This document shows positions 52,273-61,568 of a stretch of DNA of 64,000 nt, piece after piece. Position 1 is the stretch's first letter. Each line of letters opens with the position of its first letter. Made by a program: the position numbers and the translations under genes. Source of the DNA: Pseudomonas sp. Root562. GTDB lineage: Bacteria > Pseudomonadota > Gammaproteobacteria > Pseudomonadales > Pseudomonadaceae. The stretch is taken from assembly GCF_001427125.1 (NCBI RefSeq), contig NZ_LMGK01000021.1:86138-150137 (forward strand). The letters are read 5' to 3'. The notes beneath the pieces were generated by a model. It searched no databases. It saw only the letters and a program-made list of their open reading frames with translations, and had not been told where the DNA came from.

Positions 52273-53199
52273 TCAGGCGGCGTTCTTGAGTTTCGGGTCC
52301 AGCGCGTCGCGCAGGCCGTCACCCATCAAGTTGATTGCCAGCACGCTGAGCAAAATGGTCAAACCAGGCAGACTGACTACCCACCAGGCGCGTTCGATGT
52401 AGTCGCGGGCCGAGGCCAGCATGGTGCCCCACTCAGGGGTTGGCGGTTGTACGCCAAGGCCGAGGAAGCCAAGGGCGGCAGCATCGAGAATCGCCGAGGA
52501 GAAGCTCAGGGTCGCCTGAACGATCAGGGGCGCCATGCAGTTGGGCAGCACGGTCACGAACATCAGGCGCGGCAGGCCGGCACCGGCCAGGCGCGCGGCG
52601 GTCACGTAGTCGCGGTTCAGTTCGCCCATCACCGCGGCGCGGGTCAGGCGAACGTAGGACGGCAGGGACACGACGGCGATGGCGATCACGGTGTTGATCA
52701 GGCCAGGGCCGAGGATGGCGACGATCGCCACGGCCAGCAGCAGCGATGGCAGGGCCAGCATGATGTCCATCAGGCGCATGATGGTCGGGCCGACGGCTTT
52801 CGGGAAGAAACCGGCGAACAGACCCAGCAGGATGCCCGGGATCAGCGACATCACCACCGACGACAAGCCGATCAGCAACGACAGCCGCGAACCCTCGATC
52901 AGGCGTGACAGCAGGTCACGACCCAGTTCATCGGTGCCGAGCAGGAACTGGATCTGCCCGCCTTCCAGCCAGGCTGGCGGGGTCAGCAGGAAGTCACGGT
53001 ATTGCTCGCTCGGGTCATGGGGGGCAACCCACGGGGCGAAGATGGCGCAGAAAATCACCAGCAGCATGAACATCAGGCCGGCAACGGCACCTTTGTTCCT
53101 GGAGAACGCTTGCCAGAACTCTTTGTACGGCGACGGGTACAGCAGGCTTTGATCCACGGCGGACGCGGCGGTGGCTACTGAGGATGTTGGAGTGCTCAT
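52273..53199 (-). CDS. dppC: dipeptide ABC transporter permease DppC
   Basis: 308 aa, about six membrane segments after a ~30-residue cytosolic start (YKEFWQAFSRNK). Characteristic GTDELGRDLLSRLI after the first periplasmic loop and the EAA loop ending AGAGLPRLMFVTVLPN. Partner of DppB; 11 bases separate it from dppB. Confidence 0.93.
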   Translation of the reverse strand: MSTPTSSVATAASAVDQSLLYPSPYKEFWQAFSRNKGAVAGLMFMLLVIFCAIFAPWVAPHDPSEQYRDFLLTPPAWLEGGQIQFLLGTDELGRDLLSRLIEGSRLSLLIGLSSVVMSLIPGILLGLFAGFFPKAVGPTIMRLMDIMLALPSLLLAVAIVAILGPGLINTVIAIAVVSLPSYVRLTRAAVMGELNRDYVTAARLAGAGLPRLMFVTVLPNCMAPLIVQATLSFSSAILDAAALGFLGLGVQPPTPEWGTMLASARDYIERAWWVVSLPGLTILLSVLAINLMGDGLRDALDPKLKNAA

Positions 53200-53210
53200 G
53201 GGTATTGACC

Positions 53211-54221
53211 TCAGCGCTGATGACGGATGCGTGGGTTGGCAAAGCCGTAGAGGATGTCCACTACGAAGTTGACCAGAATCACCAGGCAGGCGATTAACAG
53301 GATGCCGTTTTGTACAACCGGATAGTCACGGGCGCCAATGGCTTCGATCAGCCATTTGCCGATGCCCGGCCAGGAGAAAATGGTTTCGGTCAGGACCGCG
53401 CCGGCCAGCAGGGTGCCGACTTGCAGGCCAACCACGGTCAGTACCGGGATCAGCGCGTTACGCAGGCCGTGGACGAATACCACACGCGATGGCGACAGGC
53501 CTTTGGCGCGGGCGGTACGAATGTAGTCTTCACGCAGCACTTCGAGCATCGACGAGCGGGTCATTCGCGCGATCACCGCCAATGGAATGGTCCCCAGCAC
53601 GATGGCCGGCAGGATCAGGTGGTGCAGCGCATCGAAGAACGCGCCGACGTCATCGGCCAGCAGTGTATCGATCAGCATGAAGCCGGTACGCGGCTCAATG
53701 TCGTAGAGCAGGTCGATCCGCCCGGATACCGGGGTCCAGCCCAGGCTCACCGAGAAGAACATGATCAGGATCAGGCCCCACCAGAAGATCGGCATCGAGT
53801 ACCCCGCGAGGGAGACGCCCATCACCCCGTGGTCGAACAGCGATCCTCGCTTGAGTGCCGCAATCACCCCGGCCAGCAGGCCCAGGATGCCGGCGAACAA
53901 CAGGGCGGCCATGGACAGTTCCAGGGTCGCGGGGAAGAGGGAGGTGAACTCCGTCCAGACGCTCTCACGGGTACGCAGGGATTCCCCGAGATCGCCGTGG
54001 GCCAGTTTGCCGATGTAATCCAGGTACTGGGCATAGAGGGGTTTGTTCAGACCTAGGCGTTCCATTGCCTGAGCGTGCATTTCGGGGTCGACCCTGCGTT
54101 CTCCCATCATGACTTCCACGGGGTCGCCAGGGATCATGCGAATCAACGCGAAAGTCAGCAAGGTGATGCCGAAGAACGTGGGGATCAGTAACCCCAGTCG
54201 GCGGGCAATAAAACTAAACAT
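53211..54221 (-). CDS. dppB: dipeptide ABC transporter permease DppB
   Basis: 336 aa, six membrane segments. N-terminal MFSFIARRLGLLIPTFFG and GDPVEVMMG are typical, as is the EAA loop with RTARAKGLSPSRVVFVHGLRN. First of the four transporter subunit genes after the binding protein dppA4-like gene. Confidence 0.93.
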   Translation of the reverse strand: MFSFIARRLGLLIPTFFGITLLTFALIRMIPGDPVEVMMGERRVDPEMHAQAMERLGLNKPLYAQYLDYIGKLAHGDLGESLRTRESVWTEFTSLFPATLELSMAALLFAGILGLLAGVIAALKRGSLFDHGVMGVSLAGYSMPIFWWGLILIMFFSVSLGWTPVSGRIDLLYDIEPRTGFMLIDTLLADDVGAFFDALHHLILPAIVLGTIPLAVIARMTRSSMLEVLREDYIRTARAKGLSPSRVVFVHGLRNALIPVLTVVGLQVGTLLAGAVLTETIFSWPGIGKWLIEAIGARDYPVVQNGILLIACLVILVNFVVDILYGFANPRIRHQR

Positions 54222-54294
54222 CGTGTGGTGTACCTCATCAGCCGGTTAGGCGTGCCCGGCAGGCCTGGATCAGGCTTGCCGGGAGTTTTCTTAT

Positions 54295-55890
54295 TTACTT
54301 CACCTGGGTGGTGGCGAAGTTATTCGTGGTGAGGGGGCTAATGTGATAGCCCTCTACGTTGTTGCGCATTGCGGTGAACATTCTAGTGTGCGCCATGCTG
54401 ATCCATGGCTGGTCCTGGTTAAAAATAACCTGAGCCTGTTCGTACAGGGCTGCACGCTCGGCCGGGTCGGTTTTTTCCCGGGCCTGATCGAGCAGTGCCT
54501 GGAACTTGTCATTGCACCAGCGTGCGTAGTTTTCGCCGTTCTTGGCCGCTTCGCAACTGAGCATAGGCGTAAGGAAGTTATCCGGGTCGCCGTTATCGCC
54601 CGCCCATCCGGCGGAAACCATATCGTGCTCGCCGTTTTTCGCGCGTTTGAGCATTTCGCCCCATTCCATCACGCGGATGTCGACCTTGATCCCGACCTTG
54701 GCCAGGTCAGCCTGCATCATCTGCGCGCCGAGCATCGGGTTCGGGTTGGTCGGGCCGCCACCGTTACGGGTGAACAGCGTCAACGTGGTGCCTGCCGGTA
54801 CCCCGGCTTCCTTGAGCAGGGCGCGGGCCTTGTCCAGGTCACGGGCAGGGTTCTTCAGGCTGTGGTTGTAGCCCAGCAGGGTATCCGGGTACGGGTTGAC
54901 CGCGGCGGTCGCGTTGCCTTTGCCGAACAGCGCGTTGACGTAGGCCTCTTTGTCGAAGGCGATGTCGATGGCTTTGCGCACCCGCACGTCGTTCAGGTAC
55001 TTGTGGGTGGTGTTCATGGCGATGTACGAAACAGTCATCGCGTTCAGCTCATCGACTTTCAGGTTCGGATCTTTCTTGATGCTCGGGATGTCGTCCGGTT
55101 TCGGATACAGCGCGACCTGGCACTCGTTGGCCTTGAGTTTTTGCAGGCGCACGTTGTTGTCGGTGGCGATGGCCAGGATCAGCGCCTCGGCCGGTGGCTT
55201 GCCACGGAAATAGTCCGGGTTGGCCTTGAAGCGAACCTGAGCGTCCTTGTTGTAGCGCTGGAAGATGAACGGGCCGGTACCGACCGGTTTGTTGTTCAGA
55301 TCGGCGGTTTTGTTGGCCTTGAGCAACTGATCGGCGTACTCGGCGGAATAGATCGAGGAGAAGGCCATGGCGATGTCGGCCAGGAACGGCGCTTCACGGC
55401 GGGTCAGGGTGAACTTGACCGTGTTGTCATCGACTTTTTCGACACTCTTGAGCAGTTCCTTGAAGCCCATGCTTTCAAAGTAGGGGAAGCCCACGCTCGA
55501 CAGTTTGTGCCATGGGTGGTTTGGGTCCAGCTGGCGCTGGAAGCTCCAGACCACGTCGTCGGCATTCATGTCGCGGGTCGGCTTGAAGTATTCGGTGGTG
55601 TGAAACTTGACGCCTTTACGCAGGTGGAATGTGTAGCTCAGGCCGTCGTCGCTGATGTCCCACGATTCGGCCAGTGCCGGAATCACATCGGTGGTACCGG
55701 GCTTGAAATCTGCCAGGCGATTGAAAATGGTTTCTGCCACCGCATCGGCTGTGACTGCAGTGGTGTACTGGACCATGTCGAAGCCTTCGGGGCTGGCTTC
55801 GGTGCAAACCACCAGCGGCTTGGCCGATACGCCCACCGCGACACTCAGCAAGGCGGCCGCGATGGCCGCACGTAGGGGAAGCATTTTCAT
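54295..55890 (-). CDS. dppA: dipeptide-binding protein, DppA4-like
   Basis: 531 aa periplasmic binding protein (SBP_bac_5). Signal peptide of about 24 residues (LPLRAAIAAALLSVAVGVSA). Family landmark LVVCTEASPEGFDMVQYTT at the mature N terminus. ATG 55890 has GAGGG at good spacing; a TTG at 55893 and a second ATG at 55884 are alternatives. Directly precedes dppB, so it is the main cognate binding protein. The relation to P. aeruginosa DppA4 (PA4502) is by position. Confidence 0.92.
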   Translation of the reverse strand: MKMLPLRAAIAAALLSVAVGVSAKPLVVCTEASPEGFDMVQYTTAVTADAVAETIFNRLADFKPGTTDVIPALAESWDISDDGLSYTFHLRKGVKFHTTEYFKPTRDMNADDVVWSFQRQLDPNHPWHKLSSVGFPYFESMGFKELLKSVEKVDDNTVKFTLTRREAPFLADIAMAFSSIYSAEYADQLLKANKTADLNNKPVGTGPFIFQRYNKDAQVRFKANPDYFRGKPPAEALILAIATDNNVRLQKLKANECQVALYPKPDDIPSIKKDPNLKVDELNAMTVSYIAMNTTHKYLNDVRVRKAIDIAFDKEAYVNALFGKGNATAAVNPYPDTLLGYNHSLKNPARDLDKARALLKEAGVPAGTTLTLFTRNGGGPTNPNPMLGAQMMQADLAKVGIKVDIRVMEWGEMLKRAKNGEHDMVSAGWAGDNGDPDNFLTPMLSCEAAKNGENYARWCNDKFQALLDQAREKTDPAERAALYEQAQVIFNQDQPWISMAHTRMFTAMRNNVEGYHISPLTTNNFATTQVK

Positions 55891-55923
55891 CAAGAACCCT
55901 CTGCAATCGGTTAAAGGACAAAA

Positions 55924-55960
55924 GCCGAACGGCGACTCATCGCTGAGCGCACCGTTCGGC
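55924..55960. promoter_or_regulatory. palindrome between opdP and dppA
   Basis: GCCGAACGG (55924-55932) with CCGTTCGGC (55952-55960), a 9-bp stem with a 19-base loop, directly after the porin stop on the minus strand. Probably partial terminator or mRNA stabiliser. Confidence 0.5.
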
Positions 55961-55968
55961 CCAATGCA

Positions 55969-57402
55969 TTACAGAATATTGAACGGGATGGTGGTCACGA
56001 GACGGAACTCGTTGATGCTGCCATCGGACTGGAACTCGCTGGCACGGTGAGCGGTATAGGTGCCGCGGATCGTGGTGGCCTTGAACGGACCGCTCTGAAC
56101 TGCATAAGTGGCACCGATACCGTATTCGTAGTGGTGTTCGCCGTCCTGTTCCTGCACACCGTCGTAGCCTTTGCCAGCGACGCCTTTGTTGCCGGTGTAG
56201 TGGGTGCCGTCGATGCCCCAGCCACGCGCCTGGTAGATGTTGAATTTCAGGCCTGGCACACCGTATTCAGCCATGTTCAGGCCATACGCTACCTGGAAGG
56301 ATTTCTCGTTCGGGCCGTTGAAGTCCGACAGCAGGGAGTTGGCCAGGTAGATGCCGTTGGTTTCGTGCAGGTAGTCGAAGTACTCGTTACCGTTCACTTC
56401 CTGATACGAGAAGGTCAAGGTGTGAGCCTGGTGGGTCAGGCCGAACGACAGCGAGTAAGTATCGTTGTCGATGTCGCCGATCAGCGCCTTGCCTTCTTCC
56501 TGGGTTTTGTAATAGTTCAGGCCAGTGGTCAGGCTCAGCACCTGGCTGTCGCCCAGCACGTGGGTAGCGCCGAAGTAGTACTGGTTCCAGATGTCTTCAG
56601 CCTGGGTTGCCCAGAGGCTGGTGGTCAGGCTGGAGAATGGGGTGTAGGTGATGCCGCCCGTGTAAATGTGATCGGATTCCACGCGGCCGTTGGCGTATTC
56701 CGTACGGAATTTTTGCAGGCTTTGTTCCATACGCGGAGACACGCGATCGAAGGTCGCGATATCAAAGGTCAGGTTTTCCAGCTCCGCGACATTCAGGCTC
56801 ACACCCTCGAAACTCGAAGGCAGGGCACGGTTGCCGATGGTGTCGACTTGCGGGCTGCTGTAGCTCTGGCGACCGGCAGTCAGGGTGGAGTTGGAGACGC
56901 GCGCCTTGACGTTGGCCAGGCCCAGTTTGCTCCACTGGCCCACCGCATCGCCGCCTTTCTCGGTCAGGGTACGGTTGTTACCCGAGAAGGCGCCGGTCTT
57001 GGGCGCGCCACCGTTGCCGGCAGCCAGGTTTTCGCGATCACGCTCCAGTGCAATGGCGTTGTAGGCGGCGACTTCAGTGCTGAAGCCGACCGTGCCCTCG
57101 GTGAAGCCCGAGTTGTACTTGAGGATGGTGCCTTGCACCCAGTTGATACGGCGATCGGTTTCCGGCAATGCGCCGTCTTTGCTGTAGCGGAACTTGCCGC
57201 CGCGTTTCAGTTGTTCATTGGCGTACCAGTTACGCGTGGTGCCGGTAATCGACTGGCCTTCCACAAAGCCAGTGGCTTCGCTTTGAGCGGATTTTTCTTT
57301 CACGGTAACCGGTGTGAAAGCCTGGCTCTGGGTTTCAGCGTAAGCCGTGGCGGTCACGCTGCTGATGGCCAGGGCCAGTATTGCGGTGCTGCTCAGTTTC
57401 AT
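55969..57402 (-). CDS. opdP: OprD-family porin, OpdP-like
   Basis: 477 aa outer-membrane channel. Signal peptide about 22 residues (MKLSSTAILALAISSVTATA), 18-strand OprD barrel with the N-terminal FVEGQSITGTTRNWYANEQL and C-terminal Leu after IPFNI. AAGGAG lies before ATG. It is inside a dipeptide-transport cluster exactly where P. aeruginosa has opdP, a glycine-glutamate dipeptide and carbapenem channel. Confidence 0.9.
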   Translation of the reverse strand: MKLSSTAILALAISSVTATAYAETQSQAFTPVTVKEKSAQSEATGFVEGQSITGTTRNWYANEQLKRGGKFRYSKDGALPETDRRINWVQGTILKYNSGFTEGTVGFSTEVAAYNAIALERDRENLAAGNGGAPKTGAFSGNNRTLTEKGGDAVGQWSKLGLANVKARVSNSTLTAGRQSYSSPQVDTIGNRALPSSFEGVSLNVAELENLTFDIATFDRVSPRMEQSLQKFRTEYANGRVESDHIYTGGITYTPFSSLTTSLWATQAEDIWNQYYFGATHVLGDSQVLSLTTGLNYYKTQEEGKALIGDIDNDTYSLSFGLTHQAHTLTFSYQEVNGNEYFDYLHETNGIYLANSLLSDFNGPNEKSFQVAYGLNMAEYGVPGLKFNIYQARGWGIDGTHYTGNKGVAGKGYDGVQEQDGEHHYEYGIGATYAVQSGPFKATTIRGTYTAHRASEFQSDGSINEFRLVTTIPFNIL

Positions 57403-57534
57403 GGGTGAAGCTCCTTTTTATTTCTTTTTTTTATGCCGTTCTTTTTTGATGAGCGGCTATTGCTTTGGAACTCTTTCACGCAACGCAAACGTTTGCTGCA
57501 TGCCTTTTGGGCGAATTACGGCAAGGCGCCTGCA

Positions 57535-57555
57535 TGGGGGCGCAGTACGCCCCCA
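57535..57555. promoter_or_regulatory. palindrome between the second binding protein and opdP
   Basis: TGGGGGCG/CGCCCCCA with loop CAGTA, 20 bases after the stop of the upstream minus-strand gene. GC-rich and without a T run, so a stabilising or attenuating hairpin. Confidence 0.5.
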
Positions 57556-57574
57556 GCGATTCAGCTACACGGTT

Positions 57575-59176
57575 TTATTTTTCGATGCTGACACCCGAGA
57601 AAACGTTACGACCGAAGGGGCTGACCTTGAACCCTTCGATTTTGGCGCTCAACGGCTGATTGACCGTCGAGTGGGCGACTGGCGTGATCGGCACCTGCTG
57701 CTTGAGGTACTGCTGCGCCTGTTTGTAGAGGACGGTGCGCTGGTCGCGGTCGGTCACGACCTTGGCTTGCTTGATCAGCTTGTCGTAAGCCGGATCACAC
57801 CACATGGAATAGTTGTTGCCGCCGATGGCATCGCAGCTGTACAGCGTGCCGAGCCAGTTGTCCGGGTCACCATTGTCACCGGTCCAGCCGATCAGGCTGA
57901 CGTCGTGCTCGCCATTCTTGGTGCGCTTGATGTACTCGCCCCATTCATAGCTGACGATCTTGACCTTGAGGCCGATTTTCGCCCAGTCAGCCTGGAGCAT
58001 CTCGGCCATCAGCTTGGCGTTGGGGTTGTACGGACGCTGGACGGGCATGGCCCACAAAGTGATCTCGGTGCCTTCCTTGACGCCGGCAGCCTTGAGCAAT
58101 TCCTTGGCTTTTTCCGGGTTGTAGGCGGCATCCTTGACGGTGTCGTCGTAGGACCACTGGGTCGGCGGCATGGCGTTGACCGCCAGTTGCCCCGCGCCCT
58201 GGTAAACGGCGTTGAGAATGCCTTGCTTGTTCACCGCCATGTCCAGCGCCTGACGCACTTCAAGCTGGTCGAACGGTTTGTGGCGCACGTTGTAGGCGAT
58301 GTAGCCGAGGTTGAAGCCGGGCTTCTCGATCAGTTGCAGCTTGGGGTCGTTCTTCAGCGCGGTGACATCGGCCGGACGCGGATGCAGGGTGATCTGGCAC
58401 TCGTCGGCCTTGAGTTTCTGCACACGTACCGAAGCGTCGGTGTTGATGGCGAAGATCAGGTTGTCGAGCTTGACGCGCTCAGGCGCCCAGTAATGTTTGT
58501 TGCCGGTGTAACGGATGTTCGAGTCTTTCTGATAGCTCTTGAACACGAACGGCCCGGTGCCGATCGGCTTCTGGTTGATGTCGCTCGGCTTGCCCTCGGC
58601 CAGCAGCTGGTCGGCGTACTCGGCAGAGAGAATGGCGGCGAAGCTCATGGCGATGTTCTGAATGAACGCGGCGTCGACGCTGTTGAGCGTCATGACCACG
58701 GTCAGCGGCCCGGTCTTTTCAACCTTGGCGATGTTCTTGTTCAGGCTCATCCCGTTGAAGTACGGAAACTCTGTCGGGTAGGCCTTGCGGAAAGGTTGTT
58801 GCGGATCGAGCATGCGGTTGAAGGTGAACAGCACGTCGTCGGCATTGAATTCACGGGTTGGGGTGAAATATTTGGTGGTGTGAAACTTCACCCCTGGGCG
58901 CAGGTGAAAGGTGTACTTGAGGCCGTCCTCGGAAATATCCCAGTTTGTGGCCAGGCCCGGTACGACATTGGTCGAGCCTTTTTCAAACTCTGCCAGCCGG
59001 TTGTACAGCGGCTCGGCGGCATCATTGTCAGTCGCTGTCGTGTATTGCGCCGTATCGAACCCGGCGGGGCTGCCTTCGGAGCAGAACACCAGGCTGTTAC
59101 TGGCCGCGTGGCCCATGGAGGTAGCGGCCAGCAGACCGGTGCCCAGCAGTGCAGATAAAACCAAGGTATGGCGCAT
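57575..59176 (-). CDS. dipeptide-binding protein, second copy
   Basis: 533 aa SBP_bac_5. Signal peptide of ~24 residues ending GHAA; mature part starts SNSLVFCSEGSPAGFDTAQYTT. It shares long identical stretches with the gene at 59482 (for example NAMPPTQWSYD, KAYPTEFPYF and LWAMPVQRPYNPNAK), so the two are recent duplicates and further from the gene at 54295. Equivalent by position to DppA3 (PA4500) in P. aeruginosa. Ligand choice cannot be read. Confidence 0.92.
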   Translation of the reverse strand: MRHTLVLSALLGTGLLAATSMGHAASNSLVFCSEGSPAGFDTAQYTTATDNDAAEPLYNRLAEFEKGSTNVVPGLATNWDISEDGLKYTFHLRPGVKFHTTKYFTPTREFNADDVLFTFNRMLDPQQPFRKAYPTEFPYFNGMSLNKNIAKVEKTGPLTVVMTLNSVDAAFIQNIAMSFAAILSAEYADQLLAEGKPSDINQKPIGTGPFVFKSYQKDSNIRYTGNKHYWAPERVKLDNLIFAINTDASVRVQKLKADECQITLHPRPADVTALKNDPKLQLIEKPGFNLGYIAYNVRHKPFDQLEVRQALDMAVNKQGILNAVYQGAGQLAVNAMPPTQWSYDDTVKDAAYNPEKAKELLKAAGVKEGTEITLWAMPVQRPYNPNAKLMAEMLQADWAKIGLKVKIVSYEWGEYIKRTKNGEHDVSLIGWTGDNGDPDNWLGTLYSCDAIGGNNYSMWCDPAYDKLIKQAKVVTDRDQRTVLYKQAQQYLKQQVPITPVAHSTVNQPLSAKIEGFKVSPFGRNVFSGVSIEK

Positions 59177-59444
59177 GACGCTCTCTCTTGTTCAGTGTTG
59201 TGACAATGAGCCTGCAATCCGTGCGTAGACGACGAGGCTTCACTGGTTTCAAGCCATGACGTGCAGCAAACAAACCGATGACCCACGCATGAGCTGGTCG
59301 GATACCGACGGTATGAACCGTGGCTCCGGCAGTAAATGCGAAGAGTCCGAAAGTCTCGTAGGAAATGACTACGTGGCCTGACGTTCTGCTGTAAGCAGCA
59401 GTCGACTTGGATGTAGGCGAATTCCTGCTTTCTCGGTTGATAAA

Positions 59445-59475
59445 GTAACGGCGACGTCCAGGACGTCGCCGTTAC
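59445..59475. promoter_or_regulatory. 31-base perfect palindrome between the two binding-protein genes
   Basis: 15-base arms GTAACGGCGACGTCC/GGACGTCGCCGTTAC around one base, 6 bases after the stop of the upstream minus-strand gene. Lies in the 305-base gap 59177-59481, which otherwise shows no gene. Likely attenuating or stabilising RNA hairpin. Confidence 0.55.
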
Positions 59476-59481
59476 CCGATC

Positions 59482-61107
59482 TTATTTGCTGACGCTGACG
59501 CCGTAGAAGGAATTCAAGCCAAACGGGCTGATCTTGAAGTCCTGCACATTGGCGCGCATGGGTTGGAACACCGTCGAGTGAGCGATAGGTGTCATTGGAA
59601 CAGCGTCTTTGAGGACGTGTTGCGCTTGCTTGTACAGTTCGGTGCGCTTGCCTTGATCCGAAGTGCGCTTGGCTTGCTTGACGATGTCGTCAAACTTCTT
59701 GTCGCACCACTTGGAGAAGTTGTTGCCTTCCAGCGAGTCGCAGCCGAACAGCACGTTCAGCCAGTTATCGGGATCACCATTGTCACCGCTCCAGCCAATC
59801 AGCATGGCCTGGTTCTCGCCGCCTTTGGAGCGCTTGATGTACTCGCCCCACTCGTAGCTCTGGATCTTGACCTTGAGGCCGACTTTCGCCCAGTCGGACT
59901 GCAGCATTTCTGCCATCAGCTTGGCGTTCGGGTTGTACGGACGCTGTACCGGCATCGCCCACAGAACGATTTCGGTACCTTCTTTCACGCCGGCTTCCTT
60001 GAGCAGCTCTTTGGCTTTCTCAGGGTTGTACGGTGCATCCTTGATGGTGGTGTCGTAGGACCACTGGGTCGGCGGCATGGCGTTGACGGCCAGTTGGCCG
60101 GCGCCCTGGTAAACCGAGTCGATGATCTGCTGCTTGTTGACCGCCATGTCCAGTGCCTGACGCACTTTCAGTTGGGCCAGCGGGTTCGGCTCGTTGCTGC
60201 CCTTGACTTTGTCCATCACGTTGTAGGCGATGTAACCGAGGTTGAAACCAGCCTGGTCAGGCAGCTTCAGGGTCTTGTCTTCACGCAGCGCCTTGAGGTC
60301 GGCCGGACGCGGGAACAGGGTGACCTGGCACTCGTTTTTCTTCAGTTTCTGGATGCGTACCGACGGGTCGGTGGTGATGGCGAAGATCAGGTTGTCGATC
60401 TTCACGTCATCCGGCTTCCAGTAGTCCTTGTTCCCGGTGTAGCGGATGTTGGAGTCTTTCTGGTAGCTCTTGAACACGAACGGACCAGTGCCGACCGGCT
60501 TCTGGTTGATGTCGGCGGCCTTGCCTTCCTTGAGCAGCTGGGCGGCGTACTCGGCGGACTGGATCGAGGCGAAGCTCATGGCCATGTTCTGGATGAACGC
60601 GGCGTCTACGTCCTTGAGGGTGAACTTGACGGTCTTGTCGTCGACTTTATCGATCTTGGTGATGTTGGTATCCATCCCCATGTCGGTGAAGTACGGGAAT
60701 TCGGTCGGGTACGCTTTGCGGAACGGGTCATCCTTGTTAATCATGCGATTAAAGGTGAACAGCACGTCGTCGGCGTTGAACTCACGGGTCGGCTTGAAGT
60801 AAGGAGTGGTGTGGAACTTGACGCCTTCGCGCAGATGGAAGGTGTACGTCAGGCCGTCAGCGGAGACGTCCCAGCTGGTCGCCAGACCAGGAATGACAGC
60901 GGTGCCGCCGCGCTCGAACTGGGTCAGGCGGTTGAACATGGTTTCTGCAGAGGCGTCGAAGTCGGTTCCGGTGGTGTATTGACCTGGATCGAAACCGGCC
61001 GGGCTTCCTTCGGAGCAGAACACCAGGTTGGTCGCAGCTTGGGCGAACGGTGCGGCGGCCAATAAGCTGGCGCCGACTAAAAACGGAATGACCGCTTGTT
61101 TAAGCAT
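59482..61107 (-). CDS. dipeptide-binding protein, third copy
   Basis: 541 aa SBP_bac_5 with signal peptide MLKQAVIPFLVGASLLAAAP ending QAA, mature start TNLVFCSEGSPAGFDPGQYTTG. ATG 61107 has GAGG six bases ahead; an earlier in-frame start at 61131 is weaker. Close paralogue of 57575-59176. First gene of the whole dpp locus as read on the minus strand, behind a 461-base regulatory gap. Confidence 0.92.
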   Translation of the reverse strand: MLKQAVIPFLVGASLLAAAPFAQAATNLVFCSEGSPAGFDPGQYTTGTDFDASAETMFNRLTQFERGGTAVIPGLATSWDVSADGLTYTFHLREGVKFHTTPYFKPTREFNADDVLFTFNRMINKDDPFRKAYPTEFPYFTDMGMDTNITKIDKVDDKTVKFTLKDVDAAFIQNMAMSFASIQSAEYAAQLLKEGKAADINQKPVGTGPFVFKSYQKDSNIRYTGNKDYWKPDDVKIDNLIFAITTDPSVRIQKLKKNECQVTLFPRPADLKALREDKTLKLPDQAGFNLGYIAYNVMDKVKGSNEPNPLAQLKVRQALDMAVNKQQIIDSVYQGAGQLAVNAMPPTQWSYDTTIKDAPYNPEKAKELLKEAGVKEGTEIVLWAMPVQRPYNPNAKLMAEMLQSDWAKVGLKVKIQSYEWGEYIKRSKGGENQAMLIGWSGDNGDPDNWLNVLFGCDSLEGNNFSKWCDKKFDDIVKQAKRTSDQGKRTELYKQAQHVLKDAVPMTPIAHSTVFQPMRANVQDFKISPFGLNSFYGVSVSK

Positions 61108-61303
61108 GGTGGCCTCATGATTTGTTGTCATTTTTTAATTTTGAGGACGACCTCGTGAGTCGTGCCTGCGGATACTTATGCAGGGGGCATACCCAATGCA
61201 AGATCTTGAGCGACTGCAGGTCTTAAACGGTGGCACGAACGTACCTTAATGTCGCATTTGTATAAAAGTTGACGCATTTGACCGTTTGCGCGGCATTTTT
61301 GCA

Positions 61304-61460
61304 GTGCATTTAGTGCACCTTTGTGGTGCGAATATAGCTTGGGTTGCCCGTGGGTGGGGCGAGGTGTTACCTATTTATACCCCGCTCTAAAGGGGTGGGT
61401 AGAGGTTGATGGGAGTGGTTATCGTTGCACTGCAATTGGTCGAGTTGTACGAAGTGCAAC
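61304..61460. promoter_or_regulatory. GTGCA-repeat region upstream of the dpp locus
   Basis: GTGCA elements at 61304-61308 and GTGCAC at 61313-61318 are 9 bases apart, and GTTGCACT (61424-61431) is mirrored by AGTGCAAC (61453-61460). They lie in the 461-base gap (61108-61568) that holds no gene. They could be sites for a regulator of dipeptide uptake; no known protein is assigned. Confidence 0.35.
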
Positions 61461-61525
61461 TGTGGCTGTTTTTCAGGGATTTCTGTCGTCGCAGATAGAG
61501 CATAGATGGCAGTTTGCAAAAAAAA

Positions 61526-61548
61526 AGGCGATCACCGTGTGATCGCCT
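61526..61548 (-). terminator. terminator of the SIMPL gene
   Basis: Perfect 10-bp stem AGGCGATCAC/GTGATCGCCT with loop CGT; on the minus strand it is followed by a run of T (a run of A on the + strand). Strong terminator 20 bases after the stop. Confidence 0.9.
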
Positions 61549-61568
61549 GATTGAATGGTGGCTTCGAC

